A model generated the notes under the pieces. The model saw only the letters and a program-made list of their open reading frames with translations, ran no database searches and was not told where the DNA came from. Shown in pieces: positions 1 through 7,181 of a stretch of 41,894 nt of DNA. The first letter of the stretch is position 1, and each line of letters opens with the position of its first letter. The stretch is from JBAWZR01 sp037142915 (GTDB lineage: Bacteria; Patescibacteriota; Minisyncoccia; Moranbacterales; UBA1568), in the NCBI GenBank assembly GCA_037142915.1, contig JBAWZR010000002.1:1-41894 (forward strand), given 5' to 3'. A program made the position numbers and the translations under genes.

Positions 1-2
1 TC

Positions 3-137
3 GAGAAGTTGAATGCGGACAAGAAGACACTCGATAAATTTACGGTCACGACCGGTCTGCGCGGCGATGACTCACAGGTGGAGATCAAGCAGGGCGTGAA
101 CGAAGGCGATACAGCCGTGATCGGATTAGCGCAGTAA
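3..137 (+). CDS. HlyD/MacA-type efflux adaptor, C-terminal end only
   Basis: The window opens inside a reading frame whose last 44 residues match the C-terminal beta domain of RND/MacA-type periplasmic adaptor subunits: a TVTTGLRGDDSQVEI stretch followed by GVNEGDTAVI, the usual 'V..G..eG..VV' ending. Such adaptors link an inner-membrane ABC pump to the outside. The ABC ATPase fragment begins 5 nt after the TAA, and a full ATPase and FtsX-type permease follow, so this is probably the first gene of a MacA-MacB-like operon. The N-terminus lies outside the window, so the family call rests on a short segment plus context. Confidence 0.7.
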   Translation, partial: EKLNADKKTLDKFTVTTGLRGDDSQVEIKQGVNEGDTAVIGLAQ

Positions 138-142
138 GCTCT

Positions 143-217
143 ATGCCATTTATCGATGTGCGAAAATTGACCAAAGTGTATGCCAACGAGGGTGCGGCGA
201 CCACTGCTTTGCGCGAG
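143..217 (+). repeat. Direct repeat of ATPase 5' end, copy 1
   Basis: About 75 nt, 92% identical to 1645-1719. Together the two copies flank the DUF4143 ATPase gene. Confidence 0.85.
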
Positions 218-256
218 GTGGTTTCCGGTCGGCTAGACTTGACGTTTCAAGATTAG
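143..256 (+). pseudogene. Truncated 5' fragment of a MacB-like ABC ATPase
   Basis: This 37-codon frame starts MPFIDVRKLTKVYANEGAA and matches the first 25 codons of the complete ATPase at 1645. The two copies differ at 6 of 75 nt: five synonymous changes and one K-to-Q. After codon 25 (about 217) similarity stops and the frame ends at a TAG, before any Walker A. It sits 5 nt after the adaptor stop, where the ATPase start would be expected, so it is best read as the remnant of the original ATPase start. The 8% mostly synonymous divergence argues against a fresh target-site duplication and for an older duplication or recombination with a related allele. Confidence 0.8.
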
Positions 257-266
257 CGTAATCCTA

Positions 267-295
267 TTGTAATATTTCGCCATATATATTATACT
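267..295 (+). promoter_or_regulatory. Promoter for the DUF4143 ATPase gene
   Basis: TTGTAA (267-272), a 17-nt spacer and TATACT (290-295) lie in a strongly AT-rich stretch unlike the surrounding coding DNA. An imperfect palindrome centred on CTAG (294-297) overlaps the -10 and could be an operator. The gene starts 31 nt downstream. Confidence 0.55.
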
Positions 296-326
296 AGTAA
301 TATAATATCGTAAGTATTCTCATTTT

Positions 327-1640
327 ATGGCTTTGAATAAGGATATTCTGAAACAGGTGATAGCGACTCAGAGACCAGCCTTTCTTGTCATCGAAGGGTC
401 AATTGATCGTGATGTATTGAAGCGACCGGATTTTGATATACTCTGTGATATCCGTGAGGCGGTAGTGATCACGGGAGTACGACGTTCCGGCAAGTCGTAT
501 CTTATGCGACTCATTTGGCATGCTCTGAGAGTACGTGGCATAGTTGGAGAGAATAATTTTTTGTCGGTGAATTTTGAGGATGAGAAATTGATCGGATTCA
601 AGGCGACGGATTTTGATCCGCTACTGGAGAGTTTTTTCGAACTCTATCCGGTGGATCGGCGTGAGAAGATATATCTTTTCTTTGATGAAATCCAAAATAT
701 TCCCGGATGGGAAAAATTTATCCGTCGTTTGATCGAACAAGGCGGGTACAAGATATTTATCACCGGATCGAACGCGACTTTGCTCTCCAAAGAGTTGGCA
801 ACATCATTAACTGGGAGAAGTTTTCCGTTGGTGTTGTATCCCTTTTCTTTTGGAGAGTTTGTCAGATGGAAATGGGGGCGTGAGCTGAAGAAGGAAGATT
901 ACTACCAGGATGATCGGCGGGTCGAACTGATGCAATTGTTCAGTGAGTATTGTGACCAAGGCGGGTTTCCAGAGGTTATGTTACAAGGTTTTCGTCCGAT
1001 TCTTCAGGAATACTGGAAGGATATCGTGTATCGGGATATTGTGGTGCGTTATCGAATCCGTCACGAGGCTGGTTTGAGGGAATTGGCGGCGTTTATGATT
1101 GCGAATATCGGGGTGGCTATGAGTTTGGAGCGGATTGCCAAGATGACCCGGATGAAGAGCATCATGACAGTGAAGAATTATCTTTCCCATCTGCAAAATA
1201 CCTACCTTCTTTTCTTTCTTCCGAAATATAGTCACTCGGTGAAACGGCAGATATACAATCCGGACAAAGCTTATGTAGTGGACACGGGGCTGTATAATGA
1301 AGTGGCATTCACGACGAGTGCGAATGAAGGGCGGGTATTGGAAAATATAGTATGTACCGAGTTATTGCGGCGTAATTGGTCGGTTTTCTATTGGTCGAAC
1401 GGAAAGTCGGAGTGCGATTTTGTCGTACAAAAGAAAAGCATGCCTTTGCAAATGATTCAGGTGACGAAATTCTTGGATCAGACGAATGAAGATCGGGAAT
1501 TGAATGGATTACTCGGCGCGATGAACGAATACAATCTGAATGAAGGCCTGATACTGACAGCTGATCGAAGTGATATGTTTGAGAAAGAGGGGAAGCAAAT
1601 TATTATCAAGCCAGTGTGGCAGTGGTTACTTGAAGAATAA
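327..1640 (+). CDS. AAA-family ATPase with C-terminal DUF4143
   Basis: The 437-residue protein has an AAA_14 core followed by a DUF4143 domain. Walker A is GVRRSGKS (residues 50-57), Walker B is IYLFFDE (115-121), and a sensor-like GSNA is at 147-150. The C-terminal part contains VVDTGLYN (317-324) and a PD-(D/E)XK-like pattern of ECDF (362-365) followed by IQVTK (377-381), where the usual acidic residue before the lysine side is Gln. The family is widespread, often laterally acquired, and has no settled function. The gene lies between two copies of the start of an ABC ATPase and has its own AT-rich promoter, so it looks like an accessory insertion into the efflux operon. The domain call is firm; the role is unknown. 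Confidence 0.85.
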   Translation: MALNKDILKQVIATQRPAFLVIEGSIDRDVLKRPDFDILCDIREAVVITGVRRSGKSYLMRLIWHALRVRGIVGENNFLSVNFEDEKLIGFKATDFDPLLESFFELYPVDRREKIYLFFDEIQNIPGWEKFIRRLIEQGGYKIFITGSNATLLSKELATSLTGRSFPLVLYPFSFGEFVRWKWGRELKKEDYYQDDRRVELMQLFSEYCDQGGFPEVMLQGFRPILQEYWKDIVYRDIVVRYRIRHEAGLRELAAFMIANIGVAMSLERIAKMTRMKSIMTVKNYLSHLQNTYLLFFLPKYSHSVKRQIYNPDKAYVVDTGLYNEVAFTTSANEGRVLENIVCTELLRRNWSVFYWSNGKSECDFVVQKKSMPLQMIQVTKFLDQTNEDRELNGLLGAMNEYNLNEGLILTADRSDMFEKEGKQIIIKPVWQWLLEE

Positions 1641-1644
1641 AATT

Positions 1645-1719
1645 ATGCCATTTATCGATGTGCGACAATTGACGAAAGTGTATGCCAACGAGGGCGCGGC
1701 GACGACCGCTTTGCGTGAG
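1645..1719 (+). repeat. Direct repeat of ATPase 5' end, copy 2
   Basis: This is the start of the intact ABC ATPase and the partner of 143-217. Confidence 0.85.
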
Positions 1720-2457
1720 GCGAGTTTTGGTATCGAGAAGGGGGAATTCGTGGCGCTGATGGGGCCCTCTGGCTCGGGCAAGTCGACTTTGATGCATATT
1801 CTTGGATTGCTCGACCAGCCGACGAGCGGGGAGTATTGGTTCGACGGGATGAACACGGCGCAGATGGAGTCTGATCAATTGGCGGAATTGCGCAATCAAA
1901 AAATCGGTTTTATTTTTCAGTCGTTCAATTTGTTGCCACGGACGACGGCTTTTGAAAATGTCGAATTACCACTGCTCTATGATGTGTACGGATTGAGCCA
2001 GCGGGGTTTGAATATGCAGGGCGGGCAATGGAATCCGGCAAATATTTGGCAGGGTGTGCAGCGATCGTGGCAAGGGATGAGCAAGAGCGTGCATACGGAG
2101 AAGGTGATGCGGGCATTGGATGCGGTCGGGATGGCACATCGGGCGGAGTACGGATCCAACCAGCTCTCAGGTGGTGAGATGCAGCGGGTGGCGATCGCGC
2201 GCGCGTTGGTCAATGAGCCAGATATTATTTTTGCCGATGAGCCGACGGGCAATCTCGATTCGAAATCCGGATTGCAAGTGATGGCTATTTTGCAGGCGCT
2301 CAATGATGCTGGACACACGGTGATTCTCGTGACGCACGAGACCTCGACCGCTCAGCATGCCAAGCGGATGCTCTACCTCAAAGACGGTGTCATCATCGCC
2401 GACGACCCGATCACCAATAGGCGTATAGCCAAGAACGAAGTCGACCTGGCGAAGTAG
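1645..2457 (+). CDS. MacB/LolD-type ABC transporter ATPase
   Basis: This 270-residue nucleotide-binding subunit has Walker A GPSGSGKST (40-48), Q-loop Q92, signature LSGGEMQ (174-180), Walker B IIFADE (194-199) and H-loop H231. The FQSFNLLPRTTAFENV stretch is typical of the MacB/LolD/FtsE group, which powers FtsX-type permeases. An extra Trp/Gln-rich stretch of about 35 residues (114-149) lies between the Q-loop and the signature, where relatives have a short linker. I chose the ATG at 1645 because it matches the N-terminus preserved in the fragment at 143; an in-frame start at 1570 would overlap the previous gene. The permease partner is at 3589, separated by an inserted gene. Confidence 0.9.
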   Translation: MPFIDVRQLTKVYANEGAATTALREASFGIEKGEFVALMGPSGSGKSTLMHILGLLDQPTSGEYWFDGMNTAQMESDQLAELRNQKIGFIFQSFNLLPRTTAFENVELPLLYDVYGLSQRGLNMQGGQWNPANIWQGVQRSWQGMSKSVHTEKVMRALDAVGMAHRAEYGSNQLSGGEMQRVAIARALVNEPDIIFADEPTGNLDSKSGLQVMAILQALNDAGHTVILVTHETSTAQHAKRMLYLKDGVIIADDPITNRRIAKNEVDLAK

Positions 2458-2469
2458 TCTCACCGTGTC

Positions 2470-2490
2470 ATCCCGCACTTGATGCGGGAT
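2470..2490. repeat. REP-like hairpin downstream of the ATPase gene
   Basis: ATCCCGCA and TGCGGGAT flank the 5-nt loop CTTGA, forming a perfect 8-bp stem 13 nt after the ATPase stop. The wider GTCATCCCGC...GCGGGATCCAG form resembles extragenic palindromes seen in many bacteria (from memory). No U-tract follows, so it is not a classic terminator. It may mark the left edge of the inserted phosphoesterase segment. Confidence 0.6.
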
Positions 2491-2526
2491 CCAGAGTTTT
2501 GAGAGAAGTTTCAAATTATGTTCACC

Positions 2527-2563
2527 TATAGGTTAGTATAATTTGGAATTATAGTAACCTATA
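2527..2563. repeat. 37-nt near-perfect AT-rich palindrome
   Basis: Two 17-nt arms begin TATAGGTTA and end TAACCTATA. They pair at 16 of 17 positions (G2536 opposite G2554) around the 3-nt loop TGG. It lies 65 nt upstream of the phosphoesterase start. It could be an operator or hairpin; no U-tract follows. Confidence 0.7.
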
Positions 2564-2575
2564 CATTACGATAAT

Positions 2576-2611
2576 AATTATTCTAGTAAACTATAGTTTA
2601 TTATAATAATT
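2576..2611. repeat. 36-nt AT-rich palindrome upstream of the DHH gene
   Basis: It is centred on the perfect 14-nt palindrome TAAACTATAGTTTA (2587-2600) and extended by AATTATT/AATAATT arms with two mismatched positions. It ends 17 nt before the ATG at 2629. With the palindrome at 2527 it forms a tandem pair in the only upstream region of this gene. Confidence 0.65.
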
Positions 2612-2628
2612 GATAAGAGGTTCATATT

Positions 2629-3576
2629 ATGGAGAATTTATTGGAAAATAGAATCGTTATTACTTCGGGTTTTCGGTTTATTGATATAGACGCTTTTGCT
2701 TGTATTTACGCATATCAGGAATTGTTGCGTTTACAAGGTAAGCTAGCGCAGGCGGTCATTACCGCGCCACTCAATGTGAGTATCACCAAAAAGTATCGAG
2801 CACTGAATTTTTACGCGAAGGAATTTGTTGCGTCTGATGTGGACCAATTTGTTGTCGTTGATGTTTCTGACCCGGAGCAGATCGAGGGGTTTGTTTCAGC
2901 AGAGAAAACAGTATATATTTTTGACCATCATCCCGGATTCGAATCCTTTTGGTTTGACCGGATCGGTAGCGACGCTATTATAGAGCCGATTGGCGCGGCC
3001 GCGACACTCGTTGTCCGAGAATATCACAAGGCGAATTTCTTTTCGAAAATCTCTCCTCTGGCGGCCGAGCTTTTGGCGGTGGCGATACTTTCGAACACGC
3101 TCTTTTTTCAAGCGAAGATTTCTACTAATGAAGATAGGGAAGCCTATGATGAACTCAAAAAAATATTTCACGCTCCCAACGACTTCGAACATCGGTATTT
3201 TTCCGAAGTTCAGAGAGGTATTGAGTCGGAATTTCAATCGGCACTGCGGGATGATTCCAAACGCTTTGACGTGAACGGACACTCTCTGTTTATCGCTCAG
3301 CTCGAAGTCTGGAACGAACTCCCGATTATCAATGACCGACTGAAAGACGTGCGAACTTTTCTTGAGAATACGACTGATAAATGTGCTTTTCTGAATCTTA
3401 TAGGGCTTGAAATTGGAAGTAATGTACTTGTTTTTCGCGATGCCGAATCACTCGTATGGGTGAGGCAATGTTTCCCTGAATTTGAGTATGACTTGGAAAA
3501 TAATACCGCGAAGACGCCGCATGTTATGCTTCGGAAGGAAATTATCCCGCGTCTCCTGAGCGGTCCTATTGAGTAA
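2629..3576 (+). CDS. DHH-DHHA2 family phosphoesterase (PPase/exopolyphosphatase-like)
   Basis: The 315-residue protein has an N-terminal DHH domain with D78 in VVVDVSD, the name-giving DHH at 99-101 and a DHHA2-type segment LLAVAILSNTLFF (148-160) followed by STNEDR. The C-terminal half has RFDVNGHSLFIAQLEVW, resembling the DHHA2 domain of family II pyrophosphatases and Prune-like exopolyphosphatases. Motif I, normally G-H-x-x-P-D-x-D, reads GFRFIDID (14-21), so the metal-binding His is replaced by Phe. Either the metal site is altered or the substrate differs. The gene separates the ABC ATPase from its permease and carries two large palindromes upstream, so it is probably an accessory insertion with its own regulation. 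The substrate cannot be told from sequence. Confidence 0.7.
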   Translation: MENLLENRIVITSGFRFIDIDAFACIYAYQELLRLQGKLAQAVITAPLNVSITKKYRALNFYAKEFVASDVDQFVVVDVSDPEQIEGFVSAEKTVYIFDHHPGFESFWFDRIGSDAIIEPIGAAATLVVREYHKANFFSKISPLAAELLAVAILSNTLFFQAKISTNEDREAYDELKKIFHAPNDFEHRYFSEVQRGIESEFQSALRDDSKRFDVNGHSLFIAQLEVWNELPIINDRLKDVRTFLENTTDKCAFLNLIGLEIGSNVLVFRDAESLVWVRQCFPEFEYDLENNTAKTPHVMLRKEIIPRLLSGPIE

Positions 3577-3588
3577 TCAGTACGAAAT

Positions 3589-4827
3589 ATGTTTTTCCTT
3601 TTCAGGTTGGTACAAATGGCGTGGAAGAATTTGTTGGCGGCCAAGACGCGGACTTTTTTGACCATCCTCGGTATCGTGATCGGTATCGCTTCGGTGCAGA
3701 TCGTGCTTTCGATAGGCGAGTCGGCACAGCAGCTTATCCTTGGAGAAATCCGCAATGTCGGTTCAAACTTGATTGGTGTTTTACCTGGTGCGTCGGACGA
3801 AAAAGGTCCGCCTGCATCGGTGTTTGGTGTGGTGACGACGACGCTCAAAGCGAGTGATATGGAACGAGTGGCGCGCGAAACTCCATCAGTTGCGGAGTGG
3901 AGTGGTTATGTGAGCGGTTCGGCCACGGCTAAATTTGAAAGTCAGTCTTATAATGTGAGCTATCAGGGTGTATCGGCAGAGATGGCGAGTGTTGAGAATA
4001 TCACTGTAGCCAAGGGACGCTTCTTCACCTCTGAAGAAAATCAGGGTCTGGCCAAGGTGATCGTGTTGGGTTCGGAACGAGCGAAGGATCTTTTTGGTGG
4101 TAATAATCCGATCGGTGAGCGGTTGAGTTTCGGCAAGATTACCGTGGTCGTGATCGGTGTGATGGCATCGCGTGGGGCAGGTGGCTTCTCTAATTCTGAT
4201 CAGATGGTGTTCATACCACTTTTGACAGCACAGAAATTGTTGCTGGGAATCGATTATCTTAATTTTGCGCGTCTCAAAGTGGATCAGGAAAAAAGTATCC
4301 CTGCTACCGTTGAGAATATTCGGCGGATCATCAGGGAGGAGCACAATATCAAATCGAACCAGTCGGACGATTTCTCGGTGCGCAATACGGCCGATGCTCT
4401 GAAAATTCTCACGCAGGTGACGGATGCGGTGCGGTACTTCCTCGTGTTCGTAGCATCGATCTCGTTGTTCGTGGGTGGGATCGGGATTATGAACATTATG
4501 CTCATCGCGCTCAAGCAGCGGATACGCGAGGTGGGACTCCGCAAAGCGTTGGGCGCGCGCGATGGTGATATTCAGTTTCAATTCATCGTGGAAGCGGTAT
4601 TCCTCTCGTTGTCGGGTGGCGTGATGGGTATTATCCTTGGCGTGATATTGACTTTCATCGCGGCGCTCATCATTCAGGGGATGGGGTATGATTGGCAATT
4701 TTTGTTGACTTTTTCTTCCGTGTTCGAGGCGTGTGCTGTGGCGGTGATTATCGGGATTATTTTTGGTACCTATCCGGCTCGCCAAGCCGCTAAAGTAAGC
4801 CCAATGGAGGCTCTACGCTACGAGTAG
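3589..4827 (+). CDS. MacB-like FtsX-type ABC transporter permease
   Basis: The 412-residue protein has the MacB_PCD-FtsX layout: one N-terminal membrane helix (about 17-40, ending in TILGIVIGIASVQIVLS), a large extracytoplasmic domain (about 45-280), and three C-terminal helices (about 283-308, 330-362 and 375-396). Family motifs include EVGLRKALGA and the C-terminal YPARQAAKVSPMEALRYE. It should pair with the ATPase at 1645 and the adaptor ending at 137 as a tripartite exporter; the substrate is unknown. The ATG at 3589 has no clear ribosome-binding site. An in-frame ATG at 3616 is possible but would shorten the usual N-terminal helix lead. Confidence 0.88.
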   Translation: MFFLFRLVQMAWKNLLAAKTRTFLTILGIVIGIASVQIVLSIGESAQQLILGEIRNVGSNLIGVLPGASDEKGPPASVFGVVTTTLKASDMERVARETPSVAEWSGYVSGSATAKFESQSYNVSYQGVSAEMASVENITVAKGRFFTSEENQGLAKVIVLGSERAKDLFGGNNPIGERLSFGKITVVVIGVMASRGAGGFSNSDQMVFIPLLTAQKLLLGIDYLNFARLKVDQEKSIPATVENIRRIIREEHNIKSNQSDDFSVRNTADALKILTQVTDAVRYFLVFVASISLFVGGIGIMNIMLIALKQRIREVGLRKALGARDGDIQFQFIVEAVFLSLSGGVMGIILGVILTFIAALIIQGMGYDWQFLLTFSSVFEACAVAVIIGIIFGTYPARQAAKVSPMEALRYE

Positions 4828-4829
4828 AC

Positions 4830-4858
4830 TTGACTTTTCCAATGAAGTGTGCTATATT
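4830..4858 (+). promoter_or_regulatory. Promoter for the Gly-rich surface protein gene
   Basis: TTGACT, a 17-nt spacer and TATATT, preceded by an extended -10 TGC. The -35 begins 2 nt after the permease stop. The predicted leader is about 55 nt. Confidence 0.75.
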
Positions 4859-4919
4859 TAAAGAGTTTTCAAAATAGTAAAGAATTTTTAGTTTTCTCGT
4901 TTTTTGTTAGGAGAGAGTC

Positions 4920-5291
4920 ATGAAAAAGTTTAGTTTTATTAAAAAAGGGCAAAGTGGCTTTATGAGTGGTTCAGTCATCTTGCTTGTTCTGGCATTAGCT
5001 ATAATAATGCTTGTAACAACAAGCTGCGCGGTGCCCTATGGCGGATACCGTGGCGGCTATGGCAACTATGGTGGTGGATACGGAGGTGGCAGGTATGCGC
5101 CATACTCCCAAGGTGGCTACTATGGTAACTATGGCGGTAACAACTACCGTGGTGGTGGCTATTATGGTGGCAACAACTATGGTGGTGGTGGCTATTATGG
5201 TGGCAACAACTATGGTGGACACCATGATGGTGGTTACCATGGCGGTTATGGCGGATACCATGACGGTGGCCGTGGAGGATGGCATCGCTAG
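4920..5291 (+). CDS. Gly/Tyr/Asn-rich secreted or lipid-anchored protein
   Basis: The 123-residue protein starts with a basic N-terminus (MKKFSFIKK) and a hydrophobic helix (about 18-35) ending at TTSC, which could be a poor lipobox (Thr at -3) or a signal-peptide end. The rest is low-complexity Gly, Tyr, Asn and His with GGYYGGNNYGG units, including a perfect 33-bp tandem duplication at 5151-5216. AGGAGA lies 8-13 nt before the ATG, one of the better ribosome-binding sites here. The gene is monocistronic between its own promoter and a terminator. Similar proteins are stress-induced or structural surface proteins in other organisms, but no function can be assigned. Confidence 0.8.
   Translation: MKKFSFIKKGQSGFMSGSVILLVLALAIIMLVTTSCAVPYGGYRGGYGNYGGGYGGGRYAPYSQGGYYGNYGGNNYRGGGYYGGNNYGGGGYYGGNNYGGHHDGGYHGGYGGYHDGGRGGWHR
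5151..5216 (+). repeat. Perfect 33-bp tandem duplication in Gly-rich gene
   Basis: Positions 5151-5183 and 5184-5216 are identical. Each unit encodes 11 residues (GGGYYGGNNYG register), so copy-number change would preserve the frame. Confidence 0.9.
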
Positions 5292-5336
5292 AAAGTCAAA
5301 AAAAAGGACAACTCGCGCAGGGATGCGCAAAAAAAG

Positions 5337-5374
5337 AACGGCGACACAAAACAAATGTGTATGCCGTTTTTTAT
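5337..5374 (+). terminator. Intrinsic terminator after the Gly-rich gene
   Basis: AACGGC and GCCGTT arms with an inner ACACA/TGTGT stem are followed by TTTTTTATTTT. It lies between convergent genes and may also serve the minus strand weakly. Confidence 0.8.
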
Positions 5375-5384
5375 TTTGTCTTGG

Positions 5385-5807
5385 TTACTTTTTCTCAGGC
5401 GAGAGGTATTCTCTCCAGATGAGCCAGAGAATGATGAATACAAGTAAAAAGATACTGATCTTCGACAAGAGCGAAAGTCCAAGAAGGCTGAGCAGGAGTA
5501 TGGCAATGAACCAGACGAGTCCGATAATCGTGATGATACGGTTCCAGATCGGGGTCGGCGGGAATTGAAGGTGGAAATATTTGGTCGTCCAGGCTAGCCC
5601 GAGGAAGAGAATGACTTGAATGATGATGGGATAGGCGAGATTGAAACGCGGTGAGATCATCGACGGGATGAGTGTTTCGAGTGAGAAGAGTGCGGCGACA
5701 CCGAGCGTGACCCAGACGAGGGTGTCGCGGAGAATGGCAAAAAGCAGGAATCCGAAGGAAGGTTCTCGTAGGAGTAGTTGAAATCGGGAGGAGAGATTAT
5801 TGTACAT
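5385..5807 (-). CDS. Small multi-pass membrane protein, unknown function
   Basis: The 140-residue, very hydrophobic protein has about four predicted membrane segments: FGFLLFAILRDTLVWVTLGV, a PIIIQVILFLGLAW stretch, IITIIGLVWFIAILLLSLLG and ISIFLLVFIILWLIW. It ends in a short charged tail (REYLSPEKK). The ATG at 5807 lies inside the end of the upstream gene (ATGTACAATAA), an 11-nt overlap that suggests translational coupling to the 454-residue membrane protein. I see no catalytic motif or family signature. It may form a complex with the two upstream products. Confidence 0.65.
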   Translation of the reverse strand: MYNNLSSRFQLLLREPSFGFLLFAILRDTLVWVTLGVAALFSLETLIPSMISPRFNLAYPIIIQVILFLGLAWTTKYFHLQFPPTPIWNRIITIIGLVWFIAILLLSLLGLSLLSKISIFLLVFIILWLIWREYLSPEKK

Positions 5808-7161
5808 AGCGCTTGAGAATTTGTTGTTTGATAATCGAGAGCGTATCGCGAAGATTGCTATATTGAAGTGCGGTCGAGAAGTCGGCTTCAAGCATATTGA
5901 GAGTGGTGCCAGTGCTGGATGTGCGCACGGTTAATTCGTAGGCATTGCCTGGAAGCGAGGCAAAGCGTTCGAGATCGGCATCGCAGCTGTATGTCCGGTT
6001 GAAAAAGAAACCATGCGGTTGGACAGTGCACGAGGTGAATCGTCCGGCGGCCTGGGAAGAAGTGATGATAGGTGTGGTGTGACGAGCGAGCAGCGTGCGC
6101 AGGGTTTTGGTTGGAATACGTTGGAGTTGTTGCTCCGCCGAGATGACGAAAGCATCATCGGTATCGCGGTCAACGAAAATCGCTCCGACTGGTTGAGGGC
6201 TGCTGGCTTGCACGAGCTTTCCTTGTGCGTAGATGCCGAGGTCTTCTTCGGAGGCGGGGACGACTTTGTTCCAATCGAAACCGAGTGAGGTAAATGAAGC
6301 GGGATCGCTGATCGGGTGGAGCGTGCCATTGTCAATGACGAAAACTCCATCGGCGAATCCGAGCAATGTGTCACTCGCAAAGCCAAGCCACGGGCTATCG
6401 GTAGAAAAATCTTTCAAGAAATCAGCGGTTTTTCGGATAGCTTGATTTTTTTCATAGAAGGAAAGAAAGGCGTTTTCGCTTACGAACCGGACGAGCTTGG
6501 GCATGGTATCGGTGTTGGAAGTATCCTGGAGTTGGTAGTAAGCATCGTCGATGGTAAATACTGTACCAGCCGGATACCCGGAAATATTTTTCCAGACAGT
6601 GGACTGAGGAATGCTCGTGAATTCTTCGCCGGGAAGAGAGATAAATGCGGTCGGGTCGTAGCCGAGGGTCTTGACAGTTTTGATCGAGTCGAAGTCGATG
6701 CGTTGACCGACGGTGTCGATGAGAGCATAGCGGTTGTCAGAGACGAGCAGTGTGCCGAAGGGAAAACGAGCGGGTTCTGAGGCGATGGGGAGGAAAAAAC
6801 TAATATAAGAACGGCGGAGTGTGGCAGTAGTGCCAGTGAGAGGGGTACTTTTTTTACTCGGCGTGAATGAAATATGCGCGTTGGAAAAGTCTCCTGAATG
6901 GCTCATTGTGGTGATGAGGGTTTGTGTGTTTCCAAGTTGCCCGTTGGCGAGACTGATACCAGTGTCAGTGCGAGGCGTGGTGAAGGTGTTGGTGGGACTC
7001 GTCGGTTTGTTGAAATTGAACACTATTGCTGAGATCGGAAAGAGGAGACGAATGATGCCCCAAACCGCAATAGCAAGGCCAGCGAAAAAAATCACTGTCC
7101 GCGCAACGAAAATACGGCGACGCCAGGGTTTAGAAAGAGTTATAGATGAAGGATTATTCAT
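5797..7161 (-). CDS. Membrane-anchored protein with repeated beta-rich units
   Basis: The 454-residue protein has a basic N-terminus and one membrane helix (about 18-45); the rest should be outside the membrane. The external part holds about four copies of a loosely conserved unit of the form 'GtL..s.. .Y.I..g..r.I.s...f.slGyd...v.......l.....G', near residues 140-190, 200-250, 262-312 and 325-370. Examples are LVSDNRYALIDTVGQRIDF and FADGVFVIDNGTLHPISDP. Similar short repeats occur in surface proteins of uncultivated bacteria, but I cannot name a family with certainty. The gene lies 20 nt after the GT-C gene and overlaps the next, so the three are probably cotranscribed. Confidence 0.7.
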   Translation of the reverse strand: MNNPSSITLSKPWRRRIFVARTVIFFAGLAIAVWGIIRLLFPISAIVFNFNKPTSPTNTFTTPRTDTGISLANGQLGNTQTLITTMSHSGDFSNAHISFTPSKKSTPLTGTTATLRRSYISFFLPIASEPARFPFGTLLVSDNRYALIDTVGQRIDFDSIKTVKTLGYDPTAFISLPGEEFTSIPQSTVWKNISGYPAGTVFTIDDAYYQLQDTSNTDTMPKLVRFVSENAFLSFYEKNQAIRKTADFLKDFSTDSPWLGFASDTLLGFADGVFVIDNGTLHPISDPASFTSLGFDWNKVVPASEEDLGIYAQGKLVQASSPQPVGAIFVDRDTDDAFVISAEQQLQRIPTKTLRTLLARHTTPIITSSQAAGRFTSCTVQPHGFFFNRTYSCDADLERFASLPGNAYELTVRTSSTGTTLNMLEADFSTALQYSNLRDTLSIIKQQILKRYVQ

Positions 7162-7181
7162 AAGTATTGAGGCTGGAAAAT

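Noticed and set aside
327..3576. Transposon carrying the two accessory genes
   Set aside because: No transposase, terminal inverted repeats or clear target duplications were found at either insertion.
3886..4785. Long open frame of 299 codons on the minus strand opposite the permease gene
   Set aside because: Low-complexity, His/Arg-rich translation without motifs; it mirrors codon bias of the real plus-strand permease.
228..4845. Shared TAGACTTGAC at about 232 and 4826 as insertion boundaries
   Set aside because: Only 10 exact bases, and the second one forms a promoter -35; too weak to call a junction.
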